DNA of 64,000 bases. Source: Glandiceps talaboti (Eukaryota > Hemichordata > Enteropneusta > Spengelidae). A program made the position numbers and the translations under genes. Below the pieces are notes generated by a model. That model did no database searches. It saw nothing but the letters and a program-made list of their open reading frames with translations, and was not told the DNA's origin. The stretch is taken from assembly GCF_964340395.1 (NCBI RefSeq), contig NC_135549.1:16595842-16659841 (forward strand), written 5' to 3'. Below, piece by piece: positions 38,065 to 48,999 of this stretch (its first letter is position 1; each line of letters starts with the position of its first letter).

Positions 38065-39814
38065 ATGCTGGACCACTGCTAGGACGATGAATGTGAAAGA
38101 AGGTTCAAGTTGGTGTTTCTTGGCAGCTGCATGAAGTTTATGTGGTGTTTAATCATGAAACGACTCTCCAGAACCCAAATTCTTTTATTTTCTGGAGCAG
38201 TGTTCTTTTCAAGTTTGTAGTCTTTGACTAAAAAATAATATTATCCACATCTAACATGGAGATACTGTGGATAATATTGACTGCATCATTTTGGAAGGAT
38301 TAATTTATCATCAAGATGCACCTAACAAATACATCACCCACTATCAAACCTATCTGCCAAGAGTTTTTTTATTAAAACTTTTGACCAAAAATAAAAATTT
38401 TGTGTCAAGTTTGTGAACAATTTTCCATCAACTCATCCCTAGATATATGCATTTCAGATTTCAACATGGCTAGTAGTTTAATGTTCAAAATATTTGACTG
38501 ATAAGCACACATTTAGACCTAATTTGAATATAAGCAATCCACTGAATGGGGGTCAGGCCATTCTTCATCTACACATCCTCAGAAACATCTCAATCCATTT
38601 TTGGCCTGTAATAGCTAAACTTGTTTTTAAGTTCCACATTTTTGATAATCAAAACTTCAGCCAATCTTAGATTTTGATGAATTTAAGAGCTACTTCCAAT
38701 ATATGAAGGAACTTTTCTTGTGTAAAAAACAGTAATAACAAACGTAAGCAGTTTTTATCATTTCATAGATATGCATTTAATGTACTCATCCAGTTATTTA
38801 TTTTTAGGTCTAAGATGATCATGATCCAAACTAAAGGTTCTGAGGTTTGAAGTTTAGGTTTAATTCTAGCAATGTCTACCATTATGGAGTTACAGCAATA
38901 ATGAGTTAGGTTTCCAGCATTTCCATCATCACCTACACCTAGATGTTAACTCTACTGAGCAGTAACGACAAGGGAATGAAAATTAATTTCTACTCACTGC
39001 CTGAACAAATTTCTTGAAAAGGAATCCCAAATTTTAGCTTAGAAGAAGTTTTCATTTGATACTATGAACCCAGGGTCTATGATCATTCATTCTCGTATTA
39101 AGGGTTAAGAAGTTGCAGCATTTCGACCTCAGGCAGATAATTAAAACTATACACAGTATATGCAGTCATGGCTCTCTCTCATCTACAGAATTAGCTTATG
39201 AAAGTCAGAAAGAAAGGGTTTATAACAAAAGAGTACTAGCACTCCTGACTGTTTATTACATTCCTTTTTTCCAAGCCAAGTTCTAATGAGACAGGAGATT
39301 GTCTTTTGAAGCTATCTAACTTGATGACATGTACAATTGCATGGACTACTTGAAATGTAATCAGCCACTTCGGCTTGATGATCAAAAGCACTTTATCTAC
39401 AATCAAGTGACTATACCGGCCTTCTACAGCATGACATGGCCTTGATTATCTCACATGACAAAGGAGATGACCTTGGCAATTTTATGGATTATCTCTGGGA
39501 AAATTCCCAATTACTTAAAAAGACCAAATGAGGTGCAAATCTAAGCAGCATGGGGAGACTTTCAAGGCTAAATTGTCACTACTATTTCCTGTCTATTAAC
39601 CACACTAGCCACAAAAATTTATCACCGTTCTGTTCAAATTTTATTCAACTTATTACAATTCCAAACATATGCTCACTTAGCAATGGAATCTTAAACAAGG
39701 AATGAATTGTTATATGCAAGTTGAAATATCTAACACTTTGGGTTCTTTCCAACATCGATATCGTCTGCCTTAAATCTAACCTGTCCATGTCATGCAAGAC
39801 AACATCCACATTAT

Positions 39815-40090
39815 CTGCTATGTCGAACTCATTCTCAAAGTATTAGCTGATATGCTGAACTCATTCTCAAATTCTCAGAACGGACATAAACTGAAATGTA
39901 GAACTTGATCTCAAACCATTAGCTGATAGACTCAACTCGTTATCAAAGTATTAGCCGATATGTTGAACTAATTCTCAGAACATTTGCTGATATATCTCAA
40001 CTCTTTCTCAAGACATTACCTAATATATATGTAGAACTCATTCTCAAACCATTAGTTGATATGTAGAACTCATCGTTTAAAACCATTAAA
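39815..40090. repeat. Degenerate tandem repeat (about 40-60 bp)
   Basis: Repeated ATTAGCTGATATG, GAACTCATTCTCAAA and CTCAACTCxTTxTCAAA in 6-7 diverged copies. Confidence 0.7.
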
Positions 40091-42810
40091 CATGTTAATA
40101 ATTTAGTTTAAACTTGATAACTCTTGATAAAATTATGTACTTGTTACTTAAGCTTTTAGACTCGGGCACACTCAGTGTACACTATCCATTGTCACATGGT
40201 CTTTGTCATGTGGTCAGGGACTCAGCCGAGTTGATTTGAAAGCTTATGTACAAGTACAGCATTTTATCAAATTCAAATTAAGTTGGCAATCAAAATGACC
40301 TGGATTGAAGAGTCCACATACATCCATTTAACAGGTTAGTGTGATGAGAAATTTATGAAATAATGAAAGGAGATACAAGGATAGATTTCATGTACAACTT
40401 AGCTTTATAATACAAATATGATATTTTTTCTTAAATTGACAATTTATAGCAAGAAATCTGATTTTAAATTATTGCTGGGTATTTAAACTAGATAAATGGA
40501 AGCATATTTATGGCAATCTAATGTGTTTATGAAAATACCAACAGGTGATATCACTTTTGAAATATGTACACATTATGAGCATAGAACTTCTAATTATGAA
40601 AAACATGTTCTGAACCCAAAAGCAAAACTTACTGCAATAACTTTTCAGGCTAAATATCATTCTAAATGTCAATATATGGATGAAGCAGAAAACACATATT
40701 TGTATTTTTGTCTACATAAAAATGGATTGCAATAAAACCACCAGTGAATATGGGCAGCTCAGATAAAATCAGAAGATGATTATAATTTGCATATCATTTG
40801 CATATTAAAACCAGTGTACACTATTCAATTGCCTTTACTTGTAATTTATCTTAAAGTTTGCTATAGACTTGTCAACATCAACAAAATCAAAAGGTGTTAA
40901 AAGATGCAAGTCACTAAAATAGATGTCTCAGTTTTGATATTAGTCTGTCAGATGGCACTGAACAGCAGCTCTTTGCATAATTGTACTAGGTTTTTATACA
41001 ACCCAGAAACACTTGAAATGACTTTTCATATAAGTAGGGATTTCATTTAGAAGCTAAGCAACTCACACAGAACCATCTGAGGATGAGGATTTTCTAAGAA
41101 CAAAGTGTTTGCTGCAATAAATGTGACAAAGGGTATAATGTTGAGTATTTTTGTCAGTAACAATTCTGCCGGTTTTTTTTACAGGCCATTTTATTGTTCT
41201 GTCAAAATACATTACAACAACATCTTCAATTTTCCTAGTTGTAGCATGTCTAAATTTCATATCTTGCATAATGTTGTGTAAAAGCAGTTATGATTATGGT
41301 GTTTTTGGTACTTTGATATTTGTAATTTGTAATGTGGTATGTATCTTTTGCACCTATATCAAAGATAAACTGTCTCTGCATCTTTGAAAGAATGATTTTC
41401 AGGGTTTTCATCTTCGTCTCTCAATTTGGCTTACTCATGACAAAATTCAGCTCTATGATAAAATTGGACTAAATTCACTTAATGTAACTGTAGTTAGTGA
41501 GATATGGTGTTTTATACTTAAACAAAAAATATTGATAATAATATCATTTGTACATCAATTGACAAATGGCCTTGAAGCCTGGTTATACTTATAATGATGC
41601 ACTGACACAGACAGAGAGAGAGAGAGAGACACAGATACTAGTGACTAGCACTTGGTCTTTTTTTTTTGGTGACTGGAAACTTGAAAACCATCACTCAAAT
41701 TCCTTACTGCCCACATGGGAATGGCAGCAAAGTGGATAGGAATGGGGAAATTCACATTCTGTTAAATAAATCACTGGACGATGAATTCTTAAGTGTAAAA
41801 GGGTCATGGCTCACTCACATTACCATTACCCATAGCTAGCATTTTCTCGGCTTATTTTCTCACCACGGAGAGATGACGACATGTAGACTGTGATGGTTTA
41901 TTTATCTTTAAACAAGTCTACTGATGATGAGCAGAACAGCACTGTTGCTAACAGAGTGATAGATAATGAGGTTGAAGTGGTTCACAGCTATCTCTTATCA
42001 CACAGACAACCATATTCGTTTCGTATTTGGATGAGAAAATCTCATCTTTATTCTATAATTTGAACTTGTTAACAAAATCATCTTGGAATTAAGACTTAGT
42101 TTTTGTTAAAATATTTCAGATAAATGCTTTCTTCCTTTTATTAAGCTTAATCGCCACAAAGATCTGCACTCATACATATTACTTATTTAGTGTATTATGG
42201 AATCATGTATTAAGGTATTATGCGAGGCTTTTCACAAAGTTTATTTTGACTGGTTAAAAAGAATGGAAATAAATATCATCTGTGTTTACTGTAGTGTAAG
42301 TGATTGGATGAGAAAGTATTGGCAAGAACTTGAACATTGCTAGACTGAAAGCTTTCATTGTTGTTGTATGTGTGCCATATATATATATTGCTGTCGCTTA
42401 CACTAGCAATATCAAACACAAACGACAAATCTTTCGGTTTAGTAATGTTTTCTATCAGTTTGACTCTTCCAGGTTCACATTGGCTAAAATATGAAATGTT
42501 TGCAACACCAAGAGGCGTTCAGATAACTGGGGGCGTCACACCATTTTAGATATAACTGCAACGTACAACAGAAATATTTCAACTGCGAGAGGAACATCAT
42601 TCTTGCAGATCTATCTCAGCCGACTGAAACCTGGTAATTAAGATGTTTTATCATAGATCCATGAGAGGAACTTCACTTTACTACTGCAACAGAAATCTGG
42701 TCAAATTCTAATCATGAGTCTGGAAGTTTGGAACATATATCTTTCAGGTAAGACAGTTGTGATATCTTCAACATCACTGTAATAAGTACCTAAGAACTGA
42801 AAAATCTTAA

Positions 42811-42996
42811 TGTGTGTATATGTGTGTGTATGTGTATGTATGTATGTATGTATGTATGTATGTATGTATGTATGTATGTATGTATGTACGCACGCACGCA
42901 CGCACGTGTGTGTGTGTGTGCGTGCATGCATGCATGCATGCATGCATGCATGTATGCATGTATGTATGTATGTATGTATGTATGTATGTATGTATG
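42811..42996. repeat. Compound microsatellite (TGTA / CGCA / TG / TGCA)
   Basis: Blocks in order: (TG/TA) mix, (TATG)n, (CGCA)n, (TG)n, (TGCA)n, (TATG)n. All six frames stay open over it; none is a gene. Confidence 0.95.
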
Positions 42997-44414
42997 AACA
43001 CAGTACTTGTCTGTAACAACTTGATTGTTCATGTTCATGCAGCTTGCAGGGGGGTGGATATTGGTACAATATCAAACATACTTTTGCAACTTCATTAACT
43101 TTTCTTTAGATTGCAAGCATAAAGGATAGGACACACAAAGAGTTCATCCTGTGCTATAATTGAATTATCATGACACTGGACAGAAGCCATGGGATCCCAG
43201 GAAAACTATTTGAGTCGCCAGGTGAAAAGAAAAGATTTTGCATTGATTCAGAAACGATCATAAAAGAAAGAGACACCAGAGAAAACTTTTGCTTTGTTTG
43301 CTGTGGAGCTTAGCCTAATTAGGTACTTAATGACATGCACATAAGTAAAGGCAAGAATTCAGTAAATTGCTTTCTAGTTGGAGATATGTGTTGCATCTAT
43401 ACGTCAGTGAGTCAGTCTGCAGTCACAATGGGAAAAAAAACTACAGTATAAATTCACAGCATTTGACATCTTTTTGCAATCCAACCATGGTTTCTCAAGA
43501 AACTGGGATAATTTCTTCCTGAAGCCTTGACACCAGATGTGGTCATGGTAGGTATGCAGTGAGAGCAACAGAGTCAGGGGATAACCTTGACCATTAAAGT
43601 ATGAAAGATTGGGGTTTAGTTGCATCCTTCAGGGGACAAACTCTACTATAACAACATTCTCAAGGCTCTGGTCTAGTTTATGCAGCACAGTATTGCCCCA
43701 ATTAAAATCAGTAGCTTGCTGCTCCTTCTTGTTTTCTTTCTCTCCGCCTGCTAGTTAACTTTTCCCACATCCGAGCCAGACAAATTAGCCAAGGCTTAGC
43801 AAAACCACCAACTTTACAAGAATGATCGCTGGTTTGATTTGTGAAGTACTTGACAAAGCAGACGGTCTGCCAAACTTCTGTCACTTTTATGACACTACAC
43901 CTCCTGTACTTTAGAGAACTAAACCTACCAGACGATCACCTTCTCTATACTGTCTGACCTAGTTCTAGTCAAACAATGTCAACACAATATTACCCAGTAC
44001 AAACTTTACATCGGCTTGCCATGTTCTCTTAGGACATCCACCAAGTATTCAGTCATATCAAATCAAAACATTATCAAATCAGCTAATCACATCTGATATG
44101 AAAATTTGCTTGATCAAATCAAAGACAACATTTACTGATCTTAACTGTAACAGTGTGGTCAATATTGTCTGCAGCATATAAGAAATGATTTGGGTATGAA
44201 TATACTAAGTACTGTTGAAACAACAAGAACATCATTCAGTTGGGTTACATTTGACTGATGTCATGTGTAGCTACAGTAACTAAACTTGACATTGATCAAT
44301 TAAATATAGAAAATATCAGAAAGATAGCCATTTTTAGCGAATGGTTGTGGCTCAAAAGAATCACAGGTTGAGTGAGCAACAGTGCTTTCCACTACTAGGA
44401 CTAGTAACAGGGCA

Positions 44415-44870
44415 TGACATAAGCAGTAGTCCAGGGCACATACACCACTATATTCAATATATCTAGACTACCAAATTAACAGAAGTCCAGGCCACATACA
44501 CCACTATATTCATTATATCTAGACTACCAAATAAGCAATAGTCCAGGACACACAGACTACTACACATTGTATCTAGACTATCAAATAGCAGTAGTCCAGG
44601 GCACATACACTACTATATTCATTATATCGAGACTACCAAATTAGCAGTAGTCCAGGACACACAGACTACTACACATTGTAGCTAGACTACCAAATTAGCA
44701 GTAGTCCAGGACACACAGACTACTAAACATTGTATCTAGAATACCAAATTAGCAGTAGTCCAGGACACATAAACCACTAAACTGTAAACATATCTAGACT
44801 ACAAAATTAACAGTAGTCCAAGGCACATAGACTACTAAATATCACATCTAGACTACCAAATTATAAGGTC
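44415..44870. repeat. About 54-60-bp minisatellite, 8 copies
   Basis: Units share GCAGTAGTCCAGGACACA, AGACTACTAxACATTGTA and TCTAGACTACCAAATTA. Confidence 0.88.
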
Positions 44871-46453
44871 TCTTAGACCAGTGGATATCAATAGAAAATT
44901 GCACCTGAAACAGTTCATTTGACTAAATCTAATTACCAACTGTAAAGATAAATTTCAGCCTGGGTTATTTAAAAAAAAAAAAAACCCTACTTCATCAGTA
45001 AGGCTGTGATCAACACCACTGTATATCATTATCTCCTGTTATACACCTGAGACAACCTGATGGTCACATATCAGAAATATATCTATAAAGATTAGAACAG
45101 GTTGTAGGCATTTCTTAAGCATGGAGAGTTGTTGTAGTCAGTTATCTCAGAATTGGTACATATAACACATGTAGACATTATCCAGAGAGTGACCACAAGA
45201 CATTACCTAGTCTTTACAATTTTTTTTATTTCTTCAAATGTTATGATTGCCATATCATAAATCACACTGAAAAGGGTAAATGAAAAGTACTAACTGATTA
45301 ATTTCATATTTTCGGATTAGTTGTGTTTCATAGCCTTCTTGGACTATATGATAAGACCCCGCATACACCCACATGTCATCGTCATTGTTACGTTTGAAGA
45401 CAAATATATATAGTACTTGTATTTCAATAACTGAACACTACGTATTCAAGTGTATCAGTGAGATTTACATCACAGAACTTAAGATATTTCCATATGATTC
45501 CATTTAAACCCATGCTTTAAACTGTGCAATGCTCAACAAGTGATATCCCGGCCTACTTAACAACGGCTGATCCATTGAGATTATACTGTGATTATAACAA
45601 GTACTGAGAAACTGCACTGTGAATTTGAAGTGATCTAGTATTGTATGCAAAGGACCTTTAAAGGCCAATGTTTCAATCCCAGGTTCTTATCAATTGAGGC
45701 ATGTGGATTAGATACGGATTAGTCTTTTAATTCTGAACCAACATTTCCTACAGCTTTGCTACCAGAGAAACTGTTTTTCCCTCGCTTACAATTACATTTC
45801 AATCCTAATCTCAACTGGCTCTTTTAACTTTCTACTTGCTTTCTATGAATGAGCCCACCATGTAGTAACACATCAACAGGGTGCTAAACATCGTTTTGTG
45901 ATGATGGCTATCTTTATGTAACTGTCTGGACTGACATTAAAGTCAATGTGGCCTGAAGGATCAATCTATACATTCTTCAAACACTTGTAGGGGTTTGAAA
46001 CGACAGTACATGTACCATTGTCTACTCACCCGATATAGCGATACATGTGAACTGTACATTTCATTTTTATAGGTCATATCCATCTGTATATGCAATTTAT
46101 TTATTGTAGGTGTTTGAAATGACAGTATGATTACCTATCCATTTGGTAAAGTGATAAACATGTACTACATGTTGAATTTTTCTGGTAACTATACTAGTAT
46201 CTTCTCCAAGCAGTTGTAGATATGTAATTTATTTCTTGTGGGTGTTTGAAACTACTACAGTATGATTACCTATCCATCCAGTTGAGCGATACATGTGAAC
46301 TGCACGTCGTCACATTTTTCTGGGTTTTATAACTACAGCAAAGATGACTCAACAAGATAGGTCTACAAAAAATGTAGGTCCACCATGTGACAGTCATTGT
46401 ATTGGCCACACAAGGCAAAGGCCAGAGTTTACCTATGTCAGGAAAAGACTCAC

Positions 46454-46504
46454 CCATTTCCGTGGTCTACCACGTGGCCGTTTTGGACCAGTTGGCTCTT
46501 CTTT
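46454..46504 (-). CDS. HMGA: HMGA coding exon 3 (AT-hook 3)
   Basis: A 51-base exon encodes KEEPTGPKRPRGRPRKW, almost the same as the third-hook exon of vertebrate HMGA2, which ends GEKRPRGRPRKW at the same phase-0 boundary. The acceptor is TTTCAG after a pyrimidine stretch and the donor is a strong GTGAGT. It is too short to be noticed as an open frame and is recognised by the hook and splice sites together. Confidence 0.93.
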
Positions 46505-46910
46505 CTGAAAGTACAAAATTTTTGCATTTTACACAAGTGTGTGTGATGGTTTGTTATCTGCTGTTGTTAAAACTTCACACATAATCATGCATCGAAAAAT
46601 AAAGAGTTATATTTCTTCTGAATAAAGAAATTGATAGGGATATTAAGCTTACAATGAATATGGTATGTTTAATCAAATATATTTATTGTGTAAAACTTGG
46701 AAATGACTTACACCCCACTATAAATTAAATTCATCATGGACACAAGATAACGTTTTTTTTTCACCAGTGAAAAAATCAACCACACTTTCATGTGAAAATT
46801 GCTGATTTTCAACAAATCATTGGTATTGTGCCGTTCTGATTCTGAGCCAGGGGTAATAATTGTAAAACACTTTGAGCATGGCATGGGAAAGTGCTATATA
46901 AGAACCCAAC

Positions 46911-46945
46911 ATTATTAATATTATTATTATTATTATTATTATTAT
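46911..46945. repeat. (ATT)n microsatellite
   Basis: About 11 ATT units in HMGA intron 2... upstream flank; intron 2 spans 46505-48201 and otherwise shows nothing recognisable. Confidence 0.85.
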
Positions 46946-48201
46946 AATTGTCTCTCAAGTTATGGAATCACTTCATACACTGGCTTGATTTGATATTTAG
47001 TGCCATTATCCTGATTTCCCTACCAAACTGAAAAAAAATGACAAAATTATGATTTATGCGACTTTGGGCTATGTACAGTTACATCACTTATCAAAATTAT
47101 CAAAACGACTTGAAAATAACTGAATAGTTCAGATCTGTCGCCTTTTAAAACGTGATAATGGTGTTGCTTGACATACCGATGGGTTAAAGCCAACACACTT
47201 TCACCAATAGAACACCCCCGAAACTGCGGCTCAAGTCACATGTAACATGTTTACTTGTATGCATTGTCATTAAATACACTATCGCACTTTGGGAGACGGG
47301 ACGTGGGAGGGGAATTTTAACAATTACTTGGTGAAATTTTGGCCCGTAAATTGTCAAAAACAAAGAGAGAATTAACAGTAGCAGGGTGGGTAATGTCAAG
47401 CCGATGATGCTATTCAGTACAGATCGACACCTTATTGTCTTTGACTTGGTGGGTCCGAAATTACCACGCAAGTGTATAATCCACCAAGACTCGCTAAATA
47501 GGTAAAAAGGGGGATTCCAATTGGATAATTAGTTTGCCGGAAGTTTTAAAGAAAACAATTTCGTAATAAAGTAAAGAAAAACGGTGGCCATTTCTTTATT
47601 GGAATGTGTACGAAGCATAGTTATTATGTGTCCGATCTTTACAGACGCTCTTCCCTGGAATTCTTCACACTAAAATGAAGGGCTCCAATTCCTGCCTATG
47701 GCTTGTTATCATGTATCGATGTATGAGCCGTAAAAATGGGTCCAAGTTTAACTTTTTTTTTAGAAATAAAAATTTCATCGCCTTTAGACAACGCGATATA
47801 ATAGTGAACTTCGCAACTTGAGACGGTTCTGGAAACTAGGTTAGAAATTTAAGTCAAAGTGAGTGCTTTACATCAATATCAGCCGATGTCCGACAATTCT
47901 GGCGCAATCTTTGTTGCTGAGCTCGCTGTCGGACAAACCGCGCGTAAGGTAACATTTTCTGCTTTACTACTTATTTGTATTTTGCAGATATGTGATGTAA
48001 TCGAATATGCAACTTTTACTCACTGTTAAAGCACAATGAATACGTATAAGGCGAGAAACCAATGAATGACTCTTCCTGTCGCAGTATCGAGCGCTAGCAG
48101 TGAATAAGCCCGCCTAAAATGGACGGCGTCTGCAACAGTGTGGGAAGACACGCTCTCCCTTTCCATGAACAAGAAATTACATCAAAAACTTTCTCTCTAA
48201 C

Positions 48202-48279
48202 CTTTTTCTGTTTCTTGTTCTTGCCCTTGCTACCTGGTGGCCTTCCGCGAGGCCTCTTGACGACAGGCTCATCTGAAGT
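48202..48279 (-). CDS. HMGA: HMGA coding exon 2 (AT-hook 2)
   Basis: Seventy-eight bases encode 26 residues: TSDEPVVKRPRGRPPGSKGK followed by NKKQKK. KRPRGRPPGSKGK matches the KRPRGRPKGSK of vertebrate HMGA2 hook 2, followed by the same lysine-rich stretch. The acceptor is CTACTGTTACAG and the donor is GTTAGA. Both ends are phase 0, so it joins exon 1 after QETK and exon 3 before KEEP. Confidence 0.9.
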
Positions 48280-48409
48280 CTGTAACAGTAGAGAAGTGAA
48301 GTTTAGCTAGCTGAAGGTATTATGCAATAGCCGATCAGCTGGCCAGTGGAACGGAATCAACACAAAACCGCAAACACACATAACATAGGAACATATACGA
48401 GGTACACAC

Positions 48410-48502
48410 TTTGGTTTCCTGTATCTTTCTTGGTCGTCCTCGGCCCTTTTTCTGTGGCGGTGCATCTTGTTGCTCCGATGCTACGGCTGGTTTGTCACTC
48501 AT
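48410..48502 (-). CDS. HMGA: HMGA coding exon 1 (start codon and AT-hook 1)
   Basis: Ninety-three bases encode 31 residues, from MSDKPAVASEQQDAPP to the first AT-hook QKKGRGRPRKIQETK. The ATG at 48502 sits in a good Kozak context (GTCGCCATGA). An in-frame ATG farther upstream would add hydrophobic residues unlike any HMGA, so it was not chosen. The exon ends at AAA followed by the donor GTGTGT. A likely acceptor (a pyrimidine-rich stretch, then TATTACAG) lies about 27 bases before the ATG, near 48529, so the 5'UTR may begin in a separate upstream exon. The N-terminus resembles the short Ser/Ala/Gln-rich leader of HMGA2. Confidence 0.9.
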
Positions 48503-48859
48503 GGCGACTGTCACGGACTCTGTCGCCTGTAATACGGGGAACCAAAATCGGAAGGGGTACAGTGACAAAACGCACAGAACTCGGATTCGGTCCCTTCGCT
48601 GTATGACCGTGTGCACTGGAGCCACAATTTTTTTCAGCCGATCAGCTGACTTCTTTGCACGAACAAAATATTCTGCAGCTCAGAAACTCGGTTAAAACGG
48701 GTTAGAACAAAGTAAAATAATTTTTCACGTGGTCGTTTCGCAAATAACTAAGTGCGGGGAGCGAAAATTCCACCGTGGGTGGATAGGCTTTACTCCTCTC
48801 ATAGGCGTACAAGTACCACACATACAAAAAGGCCTGTCAAAATAAAAACAATGCGAGAT

Positions 48860-48960
48860 ACGTACAAAGCCGATATTGATATCACGTGACTCCTTCTGCC
48901 GGCCCACTTTTCTGAATCTTTGCTCTGATTGGTGTATTTTGTAAGCTAATGACATATACG
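48860..48960 (-). promoter_or_regulatory. candidate HMGA promoter-proximal elements
   Basis: About 380-430 bp upstream of the HMGA ATG there is an NF-Y-type CCAATCAG on the minus strand (about 48925-48932) and an E-box CACGTGAC at 48883-48890. The surrounding 47.1-50.3 kb has noticeably more CpG than the rest of the window, as expected near an animal promoter. No TATA box or start site can be fixed, and an upstream non-coding exon could move the start toward 49.3-49.6 kb, where two more CCAAT motifs lie. Confidence 0.35.
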
Positions 48961-48999
48961 CCTGCGTATTGATAGCGTTCTTCACCTCCTGCCGATGAA

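Larger units (their letters stand above)
14191..46453 (-). other. HMGA intron 3 (about 32 kb), no other gene recognised inside
   Basis: The interval between the hook-3 donor (GTGAGT) and the tail-exon acceptor. No convincing coding exon was found on either strand. It holds minisatellites of about 75, 57, 45, 34 and 54 bp, several palindromic MITE-like elements, homopolymer runs and one foldback transposon (listed separately). The remaining stretches (15.54-19.7, 19.8-22.4, 32.25-33.6, 38.1-39.8, 40.1-42.8 and 43.0-44.4 kb) look like unique AT-rich intron sequence, in which I see nothing further. Confidence 0.6.
14131..48502 (-). other. HMGA: HMGA locus: AT-hook architectural chromatin protein, 4 coding exons
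   Basis: The spliced product is about 93 residues with three AT-hooks: PQKKGRGRPRK in exon 1, VVKRPRGRPPGSKGK in exon 2 and GPKRPRGRPRKW in exon 3, then a short acidic, Ser/Glu-rich tail. HMGA proteins bind the minor groove of AT-rich DNA through RGRP cores and remodel chromatin and enhanceosomes in the nucleus. Vertebrate HMGA2 is about 109 residues with the same hook order and a KW after hook 3. All introns here are phase 0 with GT..AG ends: about 130 bp, 1.7 kb and 32 kb. The huge third intron between hook 3 and the tail parallels vertebrate HMGA2. The assignment of exons 1 to 3 is strong. The tail exon is a prediction, and a short linker exon as in HMGA2 could be missing from this model. 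Confidence 0.9.
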
